From: Suillus spraguei
Lineage: Eukaryota; Basidiomycota; Agaricomycetes; Boletales; Suillaceae
NCBI GenBank assembly: GCA_016800925.1
Contig: JABCPU010000038.1
Location: forward strand, 62,001-126,000
Direction: 5' to 3'
Length of the DNA: 64,000 nucleotides
Within the stretch, counting starts at the first letter, position 1, and each line of letters starts with the position of its first letter. A program made the translations under genes and the position numbers. The notes below the pieces were generated by a model. That model saw nothing but the letters and a program-made list of their open reading frames with translations. It did no database searches and was not told where the DNA came from. This document shows, piece by piece, positions 33,630 through 44,300 of the stretch.

Positions 33630-36196
33630 ACAAAGTCCTGTTCAAACTGAAATACCATTGAAACGACCATGACACCATCATGGGCTCATTTGGTCTCCTT
33701 TGGATATTAGTTTTATTCCCACAGCCTGCTCTACTGAATACACCAACCCAGTACCTGATGCTCCTAAAGGGCTTGCAGGTAGTGATTCAGAACATACAGT
33801 ACTCAATCATTTGGATCTATTCAAAATTATTTGTCCTATCAACGTTGATCAGTTTCAACAGTTATTATCTGACCACCCTAATTTTGTGTTGTCAGTTTGC
33901 CGAGTCCTTCGTGAAGGTTTTTGGCCATGGGCCGAAGTACCTGATAATTTCTATCCATCTATTAATGATAATTCTATGCAGACTTACCACAAGTCTGAAG
34001 ATAAATTGTCTTTTATAAAAGCACAAGTCACAGAAGAAATATGCCTTGGCTGTGTTTCAGAAAGTTTTGGGCGAGATTTACTCCCTGGAATGTACAGTGT
34101 TCCAATGCACAATAAGCTTCGCCTTGTGGTTGATCATATGGCAGGCGACTATTCGCTCAATTCAATGATTGATTCGGACACTATCAAGGGTACAAAACTT
34201 GATGAATTGCATTCACTAGGAGCTTCACTTCTTAATTTTTGGAAAACACATCCAACTGAGGAGCTTATCATGTTCAAGTTGAATGTTTCTCAAGCCTTCC
34301 GAAGGCTACCCATGCATCCTCTTTGGCAAACAAAACAGATTCTGACTGTTGACGGGAAATGACACGTTAATCCAAACAATAATTTTGGGGGTCACAGGTC
34401 TCCAAAGGTATGGATTTTGTTTATGTCTTTAGTTTCTTGGATTGCAATACATTGAATCCTGATTGAAGCGCTAAAGACATACATGGACAATTTCTTCTCA
34501 TATAAGCTTGCATCTCAGCAACTCTATTATGCTCCATACACATGCTACTTTCCAGCCAAGCAAACTCACTTGCTTCAGCTATGGAATGAGATAGGATTAC
34601 CTCATGAATGACAAAAACAATCATTCAGCTTGCCTTTAACAATAATTGGCTTCGATGTGGATCCAAATGCAATGACAGCAATGCTACCAGAGCATAAGAA
34701 AGCAGAACTAGTGACACATTTGCGATTGTTTGCAAGGAAAGGTTACAGGTGGTCTCTCTGGGAATTTCAGCAATTGGCAGGCTGGTGTGAGTGGAGTTTC
34801 AATGTTTTCCCTTTGCTCAAGCCAGGACTATCAGTGGTATACAAGAAAATCTGCGGGAAAACTGGGCCCTTTGCGCATTTCAAACTTATCTGGATGGCTA
34901 AACACATAGATAAATCGCCCAGTTTTCTTTTCTACAAATCTCTGGACTTCAATATGAGTTCTGTTAGCAACCTAGCCAGGCGCTAAGGAACTTGAGTGGT
35001 GTCTGTGACAGGTGCTCTAGAAAGAGCAGCAGCCCGTGCCTAGTGCAGAGTGTGCTAGTTGTGTCAGGTTGGAGGTGGGCATGATGCGCTGTCTCACAAC
35101 CACGTCTCAGCAATGGGTTCTATGATGACGAATAGACTTAGAAGCGATGAGCTTCTAAGAAGTCGAAGTATAGACAATAAACTTATTGAAGCTTATTGAA
35201 AGGAAGTTAGGGTCAAAGATCAAGTAGATTCAAGTTAATGAAGTACAAAGGCTATCTGCACGTATTTATATGTAATATTGAAGCAGAGCGCAAATACATA
35301 AGTATTGTTGAATTAAGTATGAAGTCAGATAGCCAATAGAAGGATGCATGCTCATGAATGAGTCAGAGGTGTATGGACCAATGAAAGCATGCATGTGTGA
35401 AGGGGAGTCATAGGTGCGGAGCCGAAGATATAAAGGGTACGAGTCAATGAGGCGACACACAAGTCAAGAAGGAAAATGCAAAGGAAAAGATAAAAGGAAA
35501 TACAACACCAATCGTAGTCTGAGAGCCAACAGATTGCTTGAGTGAATCAAAGGGTAGCGTGTGTTGAAGTGCAAGTGGAGGTGTGAAATGCGAAGGGCGC
35601 GCACGAAGTGCGAGGCACAGGAACGAGTGCATGAGAAGCGTGAAAGGCGAGAGTGAGCACAAAGTGCACGAAGAAGGTGATGCATGCATGAGGGGTAAGC
35701 GCTTAGCGATGACGATGAAGAAGACGGGCATAGGCAAGGTAGGGTGTGACAAGGGCGAGCCAGATGAGATAGTGGAGAATGAGTGTGGGGGCCTCATCAG
35801 GACGAGAGTAGACAGCGATGCATAGGAGGAAAAATGATAATAGGGGCGCAAGAAGGTGTTCTTGTAACAAGTTCAGACAATGTCATAGTGGCCTATACCA
35901 ATGTGTCAGGAATAGGTTTAGGTCTTTGGTTTCTGGATGAAGACTTTGCATGCCAAAGCACATTGCTAGAAGAAAGACCAAAGCATACTATATTCTTTGC
36001 CAAATCCCTGGCAGTTTGTTCAGCTATTCACACTATCAAAACCATGCCTGACACACCACAGTGTATGCTCATTTATTCAGATAATTCCAATGTTGTCTCT
36101 ATGTTCAACACACTGTGCACTCATCCTCCATATAACTCAATCCTGATATCAGCCATTAATGTGCTCCTTGCGTATCATGTGGATTTATGTGTCGAA
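33630..36196 (+). pseudogene. DIRS reverse transcriptase and RNase H, interrupted
   Basis: RT fingers and palm: KLRLVVDHMAGDYSLNSMI (about 34108-34165), then FKLNVSQAFRRLPMHPLW (the first catalytic Asp of the family is replaced by Asn in KLNVSQAF), and the catalytic box YMDN at 34480-34491 in place of YxDD. The connection reads WEFQQLAGWCEWSFNVFPLLKPGL. After the solo LTR (34962-35869) the RNase H part reads YSDNSNVVSMFNTL (about 36076-36117) and AINVLLAYHVDLCV, ending at the chromovirus. In-frame TGA codons lie at about 34360, 34453 and 34608. Changed catalytic residues and stops show it is dead. Confidence 0.75.
34962..35869. repeat. Solo LTR, 908 bp, separate family
   Basis: Ends TGTTAGCAACC and CTTGTAACA; 5-bp duplication agttc at 34957-34961 and 35870-35874. 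Removing it joins the RT connection to the RNase H frame (MS then SDNVIVAYTNVSG). Internal frames such as 35444-35851 are not protein-like. Confidence 0.85.
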
Positions 36197-36669
36197 TGTT
36201 ACAAACTGGGATGGCGTCACCAGCGACAGTGAAAAGACACAGTCGGTCTGCTGGGAAGTTCTACAATGTCCAGAAGAGGACAAGGTGAAAGTACAAGGAA
36301 CGCATTCCAAGTACTATCAAGGGTTCGGCCTCAAAGACAAGTCTAAGAGGTTCTACAAGAATATAGACTAAGGCTAAGGAGTGCTTAGACTTAAAGACAA
36401 TTCAAGACGACTTAGGTTGGAGACCTAAGCGAAGGAGATTCCAGGTAAAACCCAGTAAGATTAAAGTAAAGAATCTACTACAAGTACACTGTGCTTATAT
36501 ATGTACATATGTGTGCACAGACCAAGTAACCATGAGAATGTAACTGCGTATCCTAATAAGGAAGGCATGTATTGTACAGATGCGTTGAGCATATGAGTCA
36601 GAGTCATGTGACATGATATACAAGTAGGAAGATAATGAAGAATGAATAGGGGCACGTACAACTGTAACA
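36197..36669 (-). repeat. 3' LTR of chromovirus copy 2
   Basis: 473 bp, TGTTACAAAC...ACTGTAACA. It differs from its partner at about ten positions; nearly all are A here where the partner has G. Confidence 0.93.
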
Positions 36670-36857
36670 TTACCCCGTATTATATTGGAAGTCACCGACT
36701 TTCAAACATCTGTGTTGTCGTCATAGACGGGGTCATAGTCGTCATAGTTAGCGACGTCTTCATCAGCAGCACTTCCTCCCAACATATAGGCAGCTTCCTC
36801 TTCTGCTACAGTCCTTGCCCACCGACCTGCTTTTCGTCGCCGACGGTTAATAAGGTA

Positions 36858-38255
36858 CTATTCCCACCTACGAAGTGCATCATAAAATCCATCGTCCTTC
36901 CAGGTAAGCGTAAATGGGGGTTCTCCAAGACGCTGAGGGCAGTAAATGGACAGATGAGTGGGAGCATGTCGCAAACAGATTTGACACTGATAGTTGAGGC
37001 AATTCTTTTGCCGATGTCCAACTATGCCACAGAATCGGCATTTCATGTTCTCATCAGTGCTAGAGGTAGACATGCGTAGTGGTGATGGTGAAATAACAGG
37101 TTTGGGACTGGTGGATCTAGCACGCTTCTTCCCTTTCTGTCGCGTCATGCATTTTAAGGCGACGGCATTGTCACGCCTAAGCTGCGCTTGTTGTTTACTG
37201 GTTAGCGTGTATGCGGAGGCGGGGAGGTCAGGAGTAGTCCCTCGTTCAGCAACTGCAAGAAGTTCGTTAGAGGAGGAAGGGGATGTTATGCCGAAGTCTT
37301 TTACTAAGACTGGCAAGACAGGATCCATTGGACCAAATGAAGATGGGATAGACATGGGAGGATGGATCTGAAGGTCGCGAAGTCGAGGACCGAGTGCTAT
37401 TAATTCAGCAACAGGAATCCCTAATCGTTTTGCAGCTCCACACTGTTCTTCAGTACAGGGCTCGTATAGCCATGCAGGATGGTCATGAGAGACTATGACA
37501 GGAGACGGTGAGGTCGGTTTGTCGATAGGAGATGGGGTTCTGGGGGAAGCGAGGTCGGCTTGTGTTTGTTGTAGATCAGTGATGGCTTCTTCAACTAAGT
37601 TTCTGGCTGCTCTGGTTTCAGCGACTGATTGCTGGATGGTTTCGACAACCACGTTGGTAAGCTGCCCGATCTCTTGAACAGCAGTGCATAAGCCAGCAAG
37701 GGCGTCAACACTAGAATACACGCGCGAAGAAGAGGGTGCTGGAATAGGAAGTGGCGTATCTTTCTGCGGAGAGGGAGGTCAAGCAATGCCTGCTCGGCGT
37801 TCGGCCACGATGTGAATAGCTTCTTCAACATCGCTTTTAAAAGAACTGGGAAGCAGCAACATAGCGTAAGCACGAATACATTTTTGAAAATGTAGGAAGC
37901 GTTGACGACAGGTGGTGTCTGTGATCGCATTAGCAGTGGTTTCGATGAGGGCAGCGGTATGGATAATATTGATGAGGAGGAGGGCCAGGAAGGCACCTCT
38001 TTCTGTGAGGATTCTTTCAATTTCAAGGGCATGTCCTTCACATAGAAGGGCGGCCTCGACGTAAGAGGTGTTATCGATTTCAGTGGCAAGGGTTCCGTAA
38101 TGTTCAGCATCGGAGTCGGAATCATTGTTGGCAATGGTGACGGGGGTGATATAAGCAGTGGGGAAAGACATTTGAAGCGTTGTTAGTTGATCAAGTGCTA
38201 ATGTGAGTTGATTGACTGAAGGATAATCAGAGGGCGTGTTGCTTCTTATAAGCAT
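36858..38255 (-). pseudogene. ORF3 of the chromovirus: coiled region plus CCHC knuckle
   Basis: A third frame downstream of pol, about 465 codons, starts with ATG at 38255, which overlaps the last 25-29 nt of pol in another register. One TGA at 37779-37781 divides it; the two halves are in the same frame. The N-terminal half is helical and hydrophobic (RGAFLALLLINIIHTAALIETT), followed by a likely coiled coil (RAARNLVEEAITDLQQTQADL). A Pro/Ser linker and a basic stretch (RQKGKKRARS) follow. Near the end a zinc knuckle CRFCGIVGHRQKNC is followed by two further Cys pairs. I know of no named family. It could be an RNA-binding accessory or a captured second Gag. Confidence 0.7.
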
Positions 38256-41200
38256 TCAAGATTCGAGCGGAGTTCTTCAAGTTCTTTTCTGGGAGCCATT
38301 CGTTATCTCCCAATGAATATCCTTTCCAAGAAATGAGATAGCATCAGCGAGCGCCGGTTCCTTTGTGAGAAAGAATCGCTTCTATTTCATATTCTTCTTC
38401 TTCTTCGATGATGTCAGGTGGTGGTTCAGGGAAGTTTGGACTGTGTACATCTGTTTTGCTATAGGATGATAAGACAGAAGCGTGGAACGTGGGATGAATT
38501 TTCCACTGCGGAGGGAGTTTGAGTGTGAACGTGATGGGTGATAAGACATCGATGATCAGGAAAGGTCTGTATCGCTTTGGCGCAAGTTTCCTTGATGGGA
38601 GTTTGAGTCTAAGATTGGCAGCAGATAACCAAACCTTATCTCCGATCTTCCATGGAATGTACTTATCTCCTCGGGATCGTTCGGCCATTGTTTGCATTGC
38701 AATGTTATGACAGGCGATTGCTTCTTCTCTTGTCTTCTGCAGGGATCGTACTCGATCTTCTGCTGCGGGGACTGATGAATCAGGGATAAGGTGAGGGATA
38801 GTGCGTGGTTCGTATCCCATCATCAAATAAAAGGGTGATGCATTTCTTGCATCGTGTTTTTGGTGATTGTGGACAAATTCGGCGATTGGTAGGTGTTCTA
38901 TCCGATCTTCAGGATTGTTGCGGCAATAGATGCGTAGGTATGTTTCCAGTTCTTGATTAAGCCTTTCTGTTTGACCATCTGTCTGAGGGTGATAAGCTGT
39001 AGATGGAGCAATGACGTAATCGAGAAGTGGGCAAGCTCTTTAGAGAAGCGAGATAGGAATTGCGGACCTCGATCTGAAATGACTTTGTCATGGAGTCCAA
39101 ATTGACGGTAAACGTGTTTCAAGAATAGTTTAGCAACGCCTTCGGAAGTGATGGTTTTCAAACAAGGGATAATAATTACCCCCTTCGTAAGGCCATGGTC
39201 TACCACGACCATGACAAAGCCTCCAGAGACAGGGAGGTCAGTGATAAGATTAATGGAGATCTGGGAAAAGGGTCGAGTCGCAGAGGAGGGTATTGGGGCA
39301 AGCGGCGGTCGAACAGGATGTGTATCAGCTTTCATTTGCTGACAAAGGGCACAACCCTCAACGTATTTCCGAATATAGGAGCCCATAGCGGGCCACCAGG
39401 CTTCTCGTTTAACAAGTTCTTCAGTTTTGAATCTACCGGGATGTCCCGCGGTAGGATGATCGTGATACCTTGTCAGGATATCGGGACGATGTGCTGGTGG
39501 AATGTAGGCACGATTCTTAAAGTAGAAAACGTTCTCCTCAATTTTCCAGTCAGAGAGTGCAGACTTCATAGGGGGAAGGCACACGCCATCGAGGGCGTCA
39601 GATGCTGTTTTAAAGACAGGGTCGTCAAGGGGGTCAGAGGATGACAACACATCCTTCAGGTCGGTGTCAATAAGACGAACGAATAGAGCGTCAGGGAGAA
39701 GGGTCTGGTCCTCGTTATCATCTTTACCGGAGTCGTAGTCGGGTCGGCGAGATAGTGCATCAGGTATTGCTAATTTAGTACCTGCAACGTGATGCAGTTC
39801 AATGTCGTAAATGGACAGAATCAATTGCCAACGTGCTTGGCGACGGGTAAGCTTCTGTGCACTTCTAAAGTACAGAAGGTTCTTGTGGTCGGTGAATACC
39901 AGGACGGGGTGAGGGTTCCCTTCGAGATAATGACGCCATTCGTTCAATGCCCGGATTACGGCAAGAAGCTCCCGATCAAAGATCTGATAATTGCGTTCTG
40001 CGGGGTTCAAGGACTGTGAGAGATATGCACATGGGTGATAAACGCCATTTTCATCAGTCTGCAAGAGAACTCCGCCAGTTGCTACGAGCGAAGTGTCGGT
40101 AGCAATAGCAAATTGTCGGGAAGGATCAGGATTACGGAGTACTGGTTGAGATGTAAAGCATCATTTCAGTTCTTCGAAGGTGTCCATACATTCAGTTGAC
40201 CAGTCAAAGGCCTTATCTTTCTTTGTGAGGTCGATAAGAGGTCGGGCGACATCAGAATAGTGGGAAATGAACGTGCGGTAGAAGTTGCAAAAGCCGAGGA
40301 ATGACCGAACATCTTTTACAGATTTCGGGACTGGCCATTCGGAGATTCCCTTGGTCTTGGCGGTGTCCATAGCAACTTGTCCAGGGCGAATTATCATTCC
40401 GAGGTATTCCACTTCTTCTGCATCAAAGGTGCATTTCTCCGGTTTCAAGAACAGATGTTCTTTTCATATCTTCATCAAAACCCGTCTGGTTCGTTCACGA
40501 TGTTCTGCCATTGTTGTAGAGAAGATCAGGATATCGTCCATGTAGATAACCATCCATCCTTCGTTGATTTCCTGTTGAAAGGTGCGATTCATGTATGCTT
40601 GGAAAGTTGCTGGTGAATTGCAGAGGCCAAAGAACATGACGTTCAGTTCGAAGAGGCCGAATTCCGTAGTAAAAGCAGCTTTCCAGCGATCATCGGGATG
40701 GATGCGAATATTGTTATAACCAGACCGGATATCCATTTTCGTAAAGAACTGTGTGTTATGAAGGCGTGCAACAAGGGAGATAGGGAGTGGAAGCGGATAG
40801 GCGTTCTTGACTGTCCAATCATTGATGTAGCGATAATCTTGACAGGGTCGCAATTCTCCACTCTTCTTTCCCACAAAGAAGAAACCACTGGCTTGGGGTG
40901 ACTTCAATTCTGAGATAAAACCTTTCGCAACGTTTTCATCGATAAATGTTTTGACCGCAGCACGTTCTTTTTCCGATAGCGGGTAGACCTTAGATGTACG
41001 AGGGATGAAACCGGGTTTAGTATCAATCTGATGATCAATACCAGGGCGTTCGGGGGGTAGTTTATTTAATCTGTCTTTAGCAAAGACGTCTGCAAAGTCG
41101 TGCAAATAGTCCGGGACCAATTCTTCGAAGGATTTCTTTTTCTTTTCCTTCTCGTCCGTGGCGAATTCCTGGGCTTTGTTACTGTATTTTGGAGGAGGAA

Positions 41201-42810
41201 GGGAGATTGTGGAGTAGTTGGAAAGATGTTCGAGTCGGGAAGTTCCATCATGTGTAAGAGGCATGTCCATGGATACTTCTTCAATAATTCTCATGCTGAT
41301 TCCATCGGTATCATATTCCACAAGAAATTCTCCATCTCCAAGTTCATAGGAGGAAATTTCACGTACTTCTGGCGCATGCCAGACATCTTGCATTGTGTTG
41401 AATTGGTCATCATCCTCTGTTGGGATCAACGAGGGCACGGGTTCTTCTTTATCGGGGATTTCTTCAATTGAAGTTGAAGGAGTATCTTGAAGAGTTTTCG
41501 GAGGGACGTAGAATTTGGATAGTTTCGGTACATTGGTATCTCGTCCGGGGATCTCCTCTTCTGCTTTTCTTTTTCCATACTTCTGTTCTTCTATTGGCCG
41601 TTGTTCAATAGGTTCTTGTCCGACCCTATGCTCAGGTTCGGATTCATTCTTGCGCTTTTCTGCGCGAGGAATTGGTGATACTGCTCGCAGCAGTTGTACG
41701 CGAGGAGGGTCAATAGTACATGGCATTTGTACTTCCGGTTCAGGTTCTTTAGGAATAGGAATCGTGAGTGATCTCAGAAGCTGAGAGTGTTGCCATTTCT
41801 TAGGATGGTGACTGAAAAGCAGGGGTAATCCGTTCTCCTTCCGATTGCTGTCCAAATCGATTTCTATTTCGTCTGATTTCATTGTCCTAGGGAGGACTAG
41901 TGTTTCAGTGGCCCAATCTATACTTGGGTTCATTGCACGTAACCATGGAATCCCTAGAAGGATTTGATCTCTTCTTCCTAGTTTGGTGATATTGAACTTC
42001 CCATACATGGTTCGTTCATCGATTTTGACCACTAGCATGCAATAGTGCGTGATTGGTCCTCCTTTAATAAGAGTTCCATCTGCTGTAGTAACTCGAAATG
42101 GTGTTTTGAGTTTTTGTCGTGTGATTTGATGGAGTTTCACAAACTCTTCGGAGATGAATGTTCCTGCCGCTCCTGAATCAATGACGGCGGTGGTGTCGAC
42201 TGTTACAATCGTACGTGCCCCTATTCATTTTCTACTCATTTACCTTGTATATTACGTAATGTAACTCTGACTCATATGCTCAACGCATCTGTACTATAGT
42301 TGCCTTCCTTCTTTGGATATGCACTTACATTCTCACATCTCTCTTGGTCTGTGCGCACATATTGGCCTATTTAAGCACGGTGTACTTGTAGTAGATTCCT
42401 TACTTTAATCTTACTGGGTTTTACCTGGAATCTCCTTCGCTTAGGTCTCCAACCTAAGTCGTCTTGAATCGTCTCTAAGTCTAAGCACTCCTTAGCCTTA
42501 GTCTCTATTCTCGCAGAACCTCTCGGACTTGTCTTTGAGGCGAACCCTTGATCGTACTCGGAACGCGTTCCTTGTACTTTCACCTTGTCCTCTTCTGGAC
42601 ATTGTAAGAACTCCCAGCAGACCGACTGTGTCTTTTCACTGTCGCTGGTGACGCCACCCCAGTTCGTAACATCGACGGATTTCAAGCGAGTACGCGAGTG
42701 AAGGGTGATAGGGACACGAAGTTCTTTTCTTTCACCTACAGCACGTACAAGTCTTAGTAATACTTTGGGAGAAACATACGTCGAGTCTTTGTTTCTCCAA
42801 GTCAAAATCC
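38227..42810 (-). pseudogene. Pol of chromovirus copy 2 (PR-RT-RH-IN-chromodomain)
   Basis: The protease motif VIDSGAAGT lies at about 42160-42190, separated from its upstream part by the solo LTR. RT includes GELRPCQDYRYIND, FTKMDIRSGYNNIRI and VIYMDDILIF (YMDD at 40533-40544). RNase H includes FTDHKNLLYF (about 39870-39900). Integrase has the HHCC zinc site (HDHPTAGH and CALCQQM), with DRGPQFLS near 39060. A frameshift near 39030 separates this from YHPQTDGQTERLNQ, which holds the catalytic Glu. A chromodomain ends the protein (EYEIEAILSHKG, then [18 protein letters not shown], about 38390-38246). TGA stops lie at 40464, 40161 and 38344. The chromodomain places it among chromoviruses. Confidence 0.9.
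42201..42671 (+). repeat. Solo LTR, family A, inside chromovirus copy 2
   Basis: TGTTACAATC...GTTCGTAACA, 471 bp, flanked by tcgac at 42196-42200 and 42672-42676. The same site without an insertion is seen in copy 1 at 421-430. It is in the opposite orientation to its host element. Confidence 0.95.
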
Positions 42811-43630
42811 GCGACGATCCGCCTTACAGTTTCCCCATTGTCTTCTTCTTCTTCGACTTCAGTTTGTCAGAGCGGGGTCTTCCTCTTTTTGTCAGGACAA
42901 TTATGAATACGATGTCCTGTCTTCTTGCATCCAAAGCATTGTCCCTTTTTCATGCATTCGGATCTCTCCGTGTCGGAGATTCGATCTACACCATTGTGTT
43001 GGAATCACGATTAGGGATGTAATGTGCGTTTCCATAATTCTTCTTCTTCTGTTGTGGAGCGTGACGTGTCCTCATGGCTTGAAGACGATAATGGGAGTTG
43101 TCAATGGAAACACATTGCAGCACAATGTCTCGGAATACTTCTGAAACATCTCCTAGTGCGAAAAGCTTTGTAAGGATACCCCAATTTAGACCATCTTGGA
43201 AGAATTGGATCTTCGTCGCATTGTCACTGATATGAGCCTTGGCTGCAAGTGCCTCAAAGTCGGCGATGTAAGTGTGGAGATCTCCGCTTTGTTTGAGGTC
43301 TCTGAGTTTAGTGAGTGCGGTTCCTTTGGTATCCACTGGGTCGAAGGCTTCTTTGAAGCTTTTCATAAAATCGACCATTGTTCCATAACCAACTTTTTGT
43401 CCAGAGGTGTCGGTTGATTGAGCATGGTCAAGGAATTGCTCTTTCCAGGATTTGGCATTCCTTTCAGTCATGAAGGATGTTATGAAGATGATCTTTTGCT
43501 TGTCGGTAGTGTAAAGCTTTTTTTGATGTCAAAGTGAAGGTTACATGACTGGATAAACTCAGGGAATTGTCGCGATCTCCATCAAAAGCTTTTGGCTGGC
43601 CGATCTTGTATTCAATTCTTTGGTCGTCAT
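42672..43630 (-). pseudogene. Gag of chromovirus copy 2, decayed
   Basis: This is the homologue of the intact gag at 482-1387. The ATG is at 43628-43630. Lesions: a lost base near 43611, an indel near 43525, a lost base near 42989 just before the zinc knuckle, and a TGA at 42867-42869 where copy 1 has CGA. The knuckle CFGCKKTGHRIHNC is still readable near 42900-42945. The capsid part (43471-42986) keeps a continuous frame. Confidence 0.85.
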
Positions 43631-43828
43631 GGTTGGTGATTCGTCTGGTGAGTTATACTTTCTCAATGCCTACACGCGCTGTCTTGCTGTTCGTTAGGGC
43701 TTGTCTTCTGTCAGAGGGCTTCTCTTGACAATCGGTTTAGCGTACGCGTATGCTAATCTGCTTATCCAAGCAATCAGGGTTCGGGGTTGAAGACTGGATA
43801 GTCACGATCAAAATGGACTTTAATCTTT

Positions 43829-44300
43829 TGTTACGAACTGGGATGGCGTCACCAGCGACAGTGAAAAGACACAGTCGGTCTGCTGGGAAGTTCTACAATG
43901 TCCAGAAGAGGACAAGGTGAAAGTACAAGGAACGCGTTCCAAGTACTATCAAGGGTTCGGCCTCAAAGACAAGTCTAAGAGGTTCTGCAGAATAGAGACT
44001 AAGGCTAAGGAGTGCTTAGACTTGGAGACGATTCAAGACGACTTAGGTTGGAGACCTAAGCGAAGGAGATTCCAGGTAAAACCCAGTAAGATTAAAGTAA
44101 AGAGTCTACTACAAGTACACTGTGCTTATATATGTACATATGTGTGCACAGACCAAGTAACCGTGAGAATGTAACTGCGTATCCTAATAAGGAAGGCATG
44201 TATTGTACAGATGCGTTGAGCATATGAGTCAGAGTCATGTGACATGATATACAAGTAGGAAGATAATGAAGAATGAATAGGGGCACGTACAACTGTAACA
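43829..44300 (-). repeat. 5' LTR of chromovirus copy 2
   Basis: 472 bp, TGTTACGAAC...ACTGTAACA, about 98% identical to 36197-36669 and closer to it than to the other copies. It contains a TATATATG stretch where other copies have TATTTAAG. Confidence 0.93.

Larger units (their letters stand above)
36197..44300 (-). mobile_element. Full-length Ty3/gypsy chromovirus, copy 2, 8.1 kb
   Basis: It is bounded by family A LTRs at 36197-36669 and 43829-44300. The near-duplicate flanks tcgaa (36192-36196) and tcgac (44301-44305) differ at one base. Minus-strand order: 5' LTR (43829-44300), gag, PR-RT-RH-IN-chromodomain, ORF3, 3' LTR. A GGGGTAA polypurine-like run lies next to the 3' LTR (about 36671-36677). 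It carries at least five TGA stops and several frameshifts, plus a solo LTR of its own family at 42201-42671. It is inserted in the RNase H region of the DIRS element. Confidence 0.92.

Noticed and set aside
35444..35851. 135-codon minus-strand frame and its overlaps
   Set aside because: It lies wholly inside the 908-bp solo LTR and is repetitive in composition.
40698..41784. Plus-strand frames across the chromovirus pol
   Set aside because: They are antisense to RT and the linker region, with no recognisable domains.
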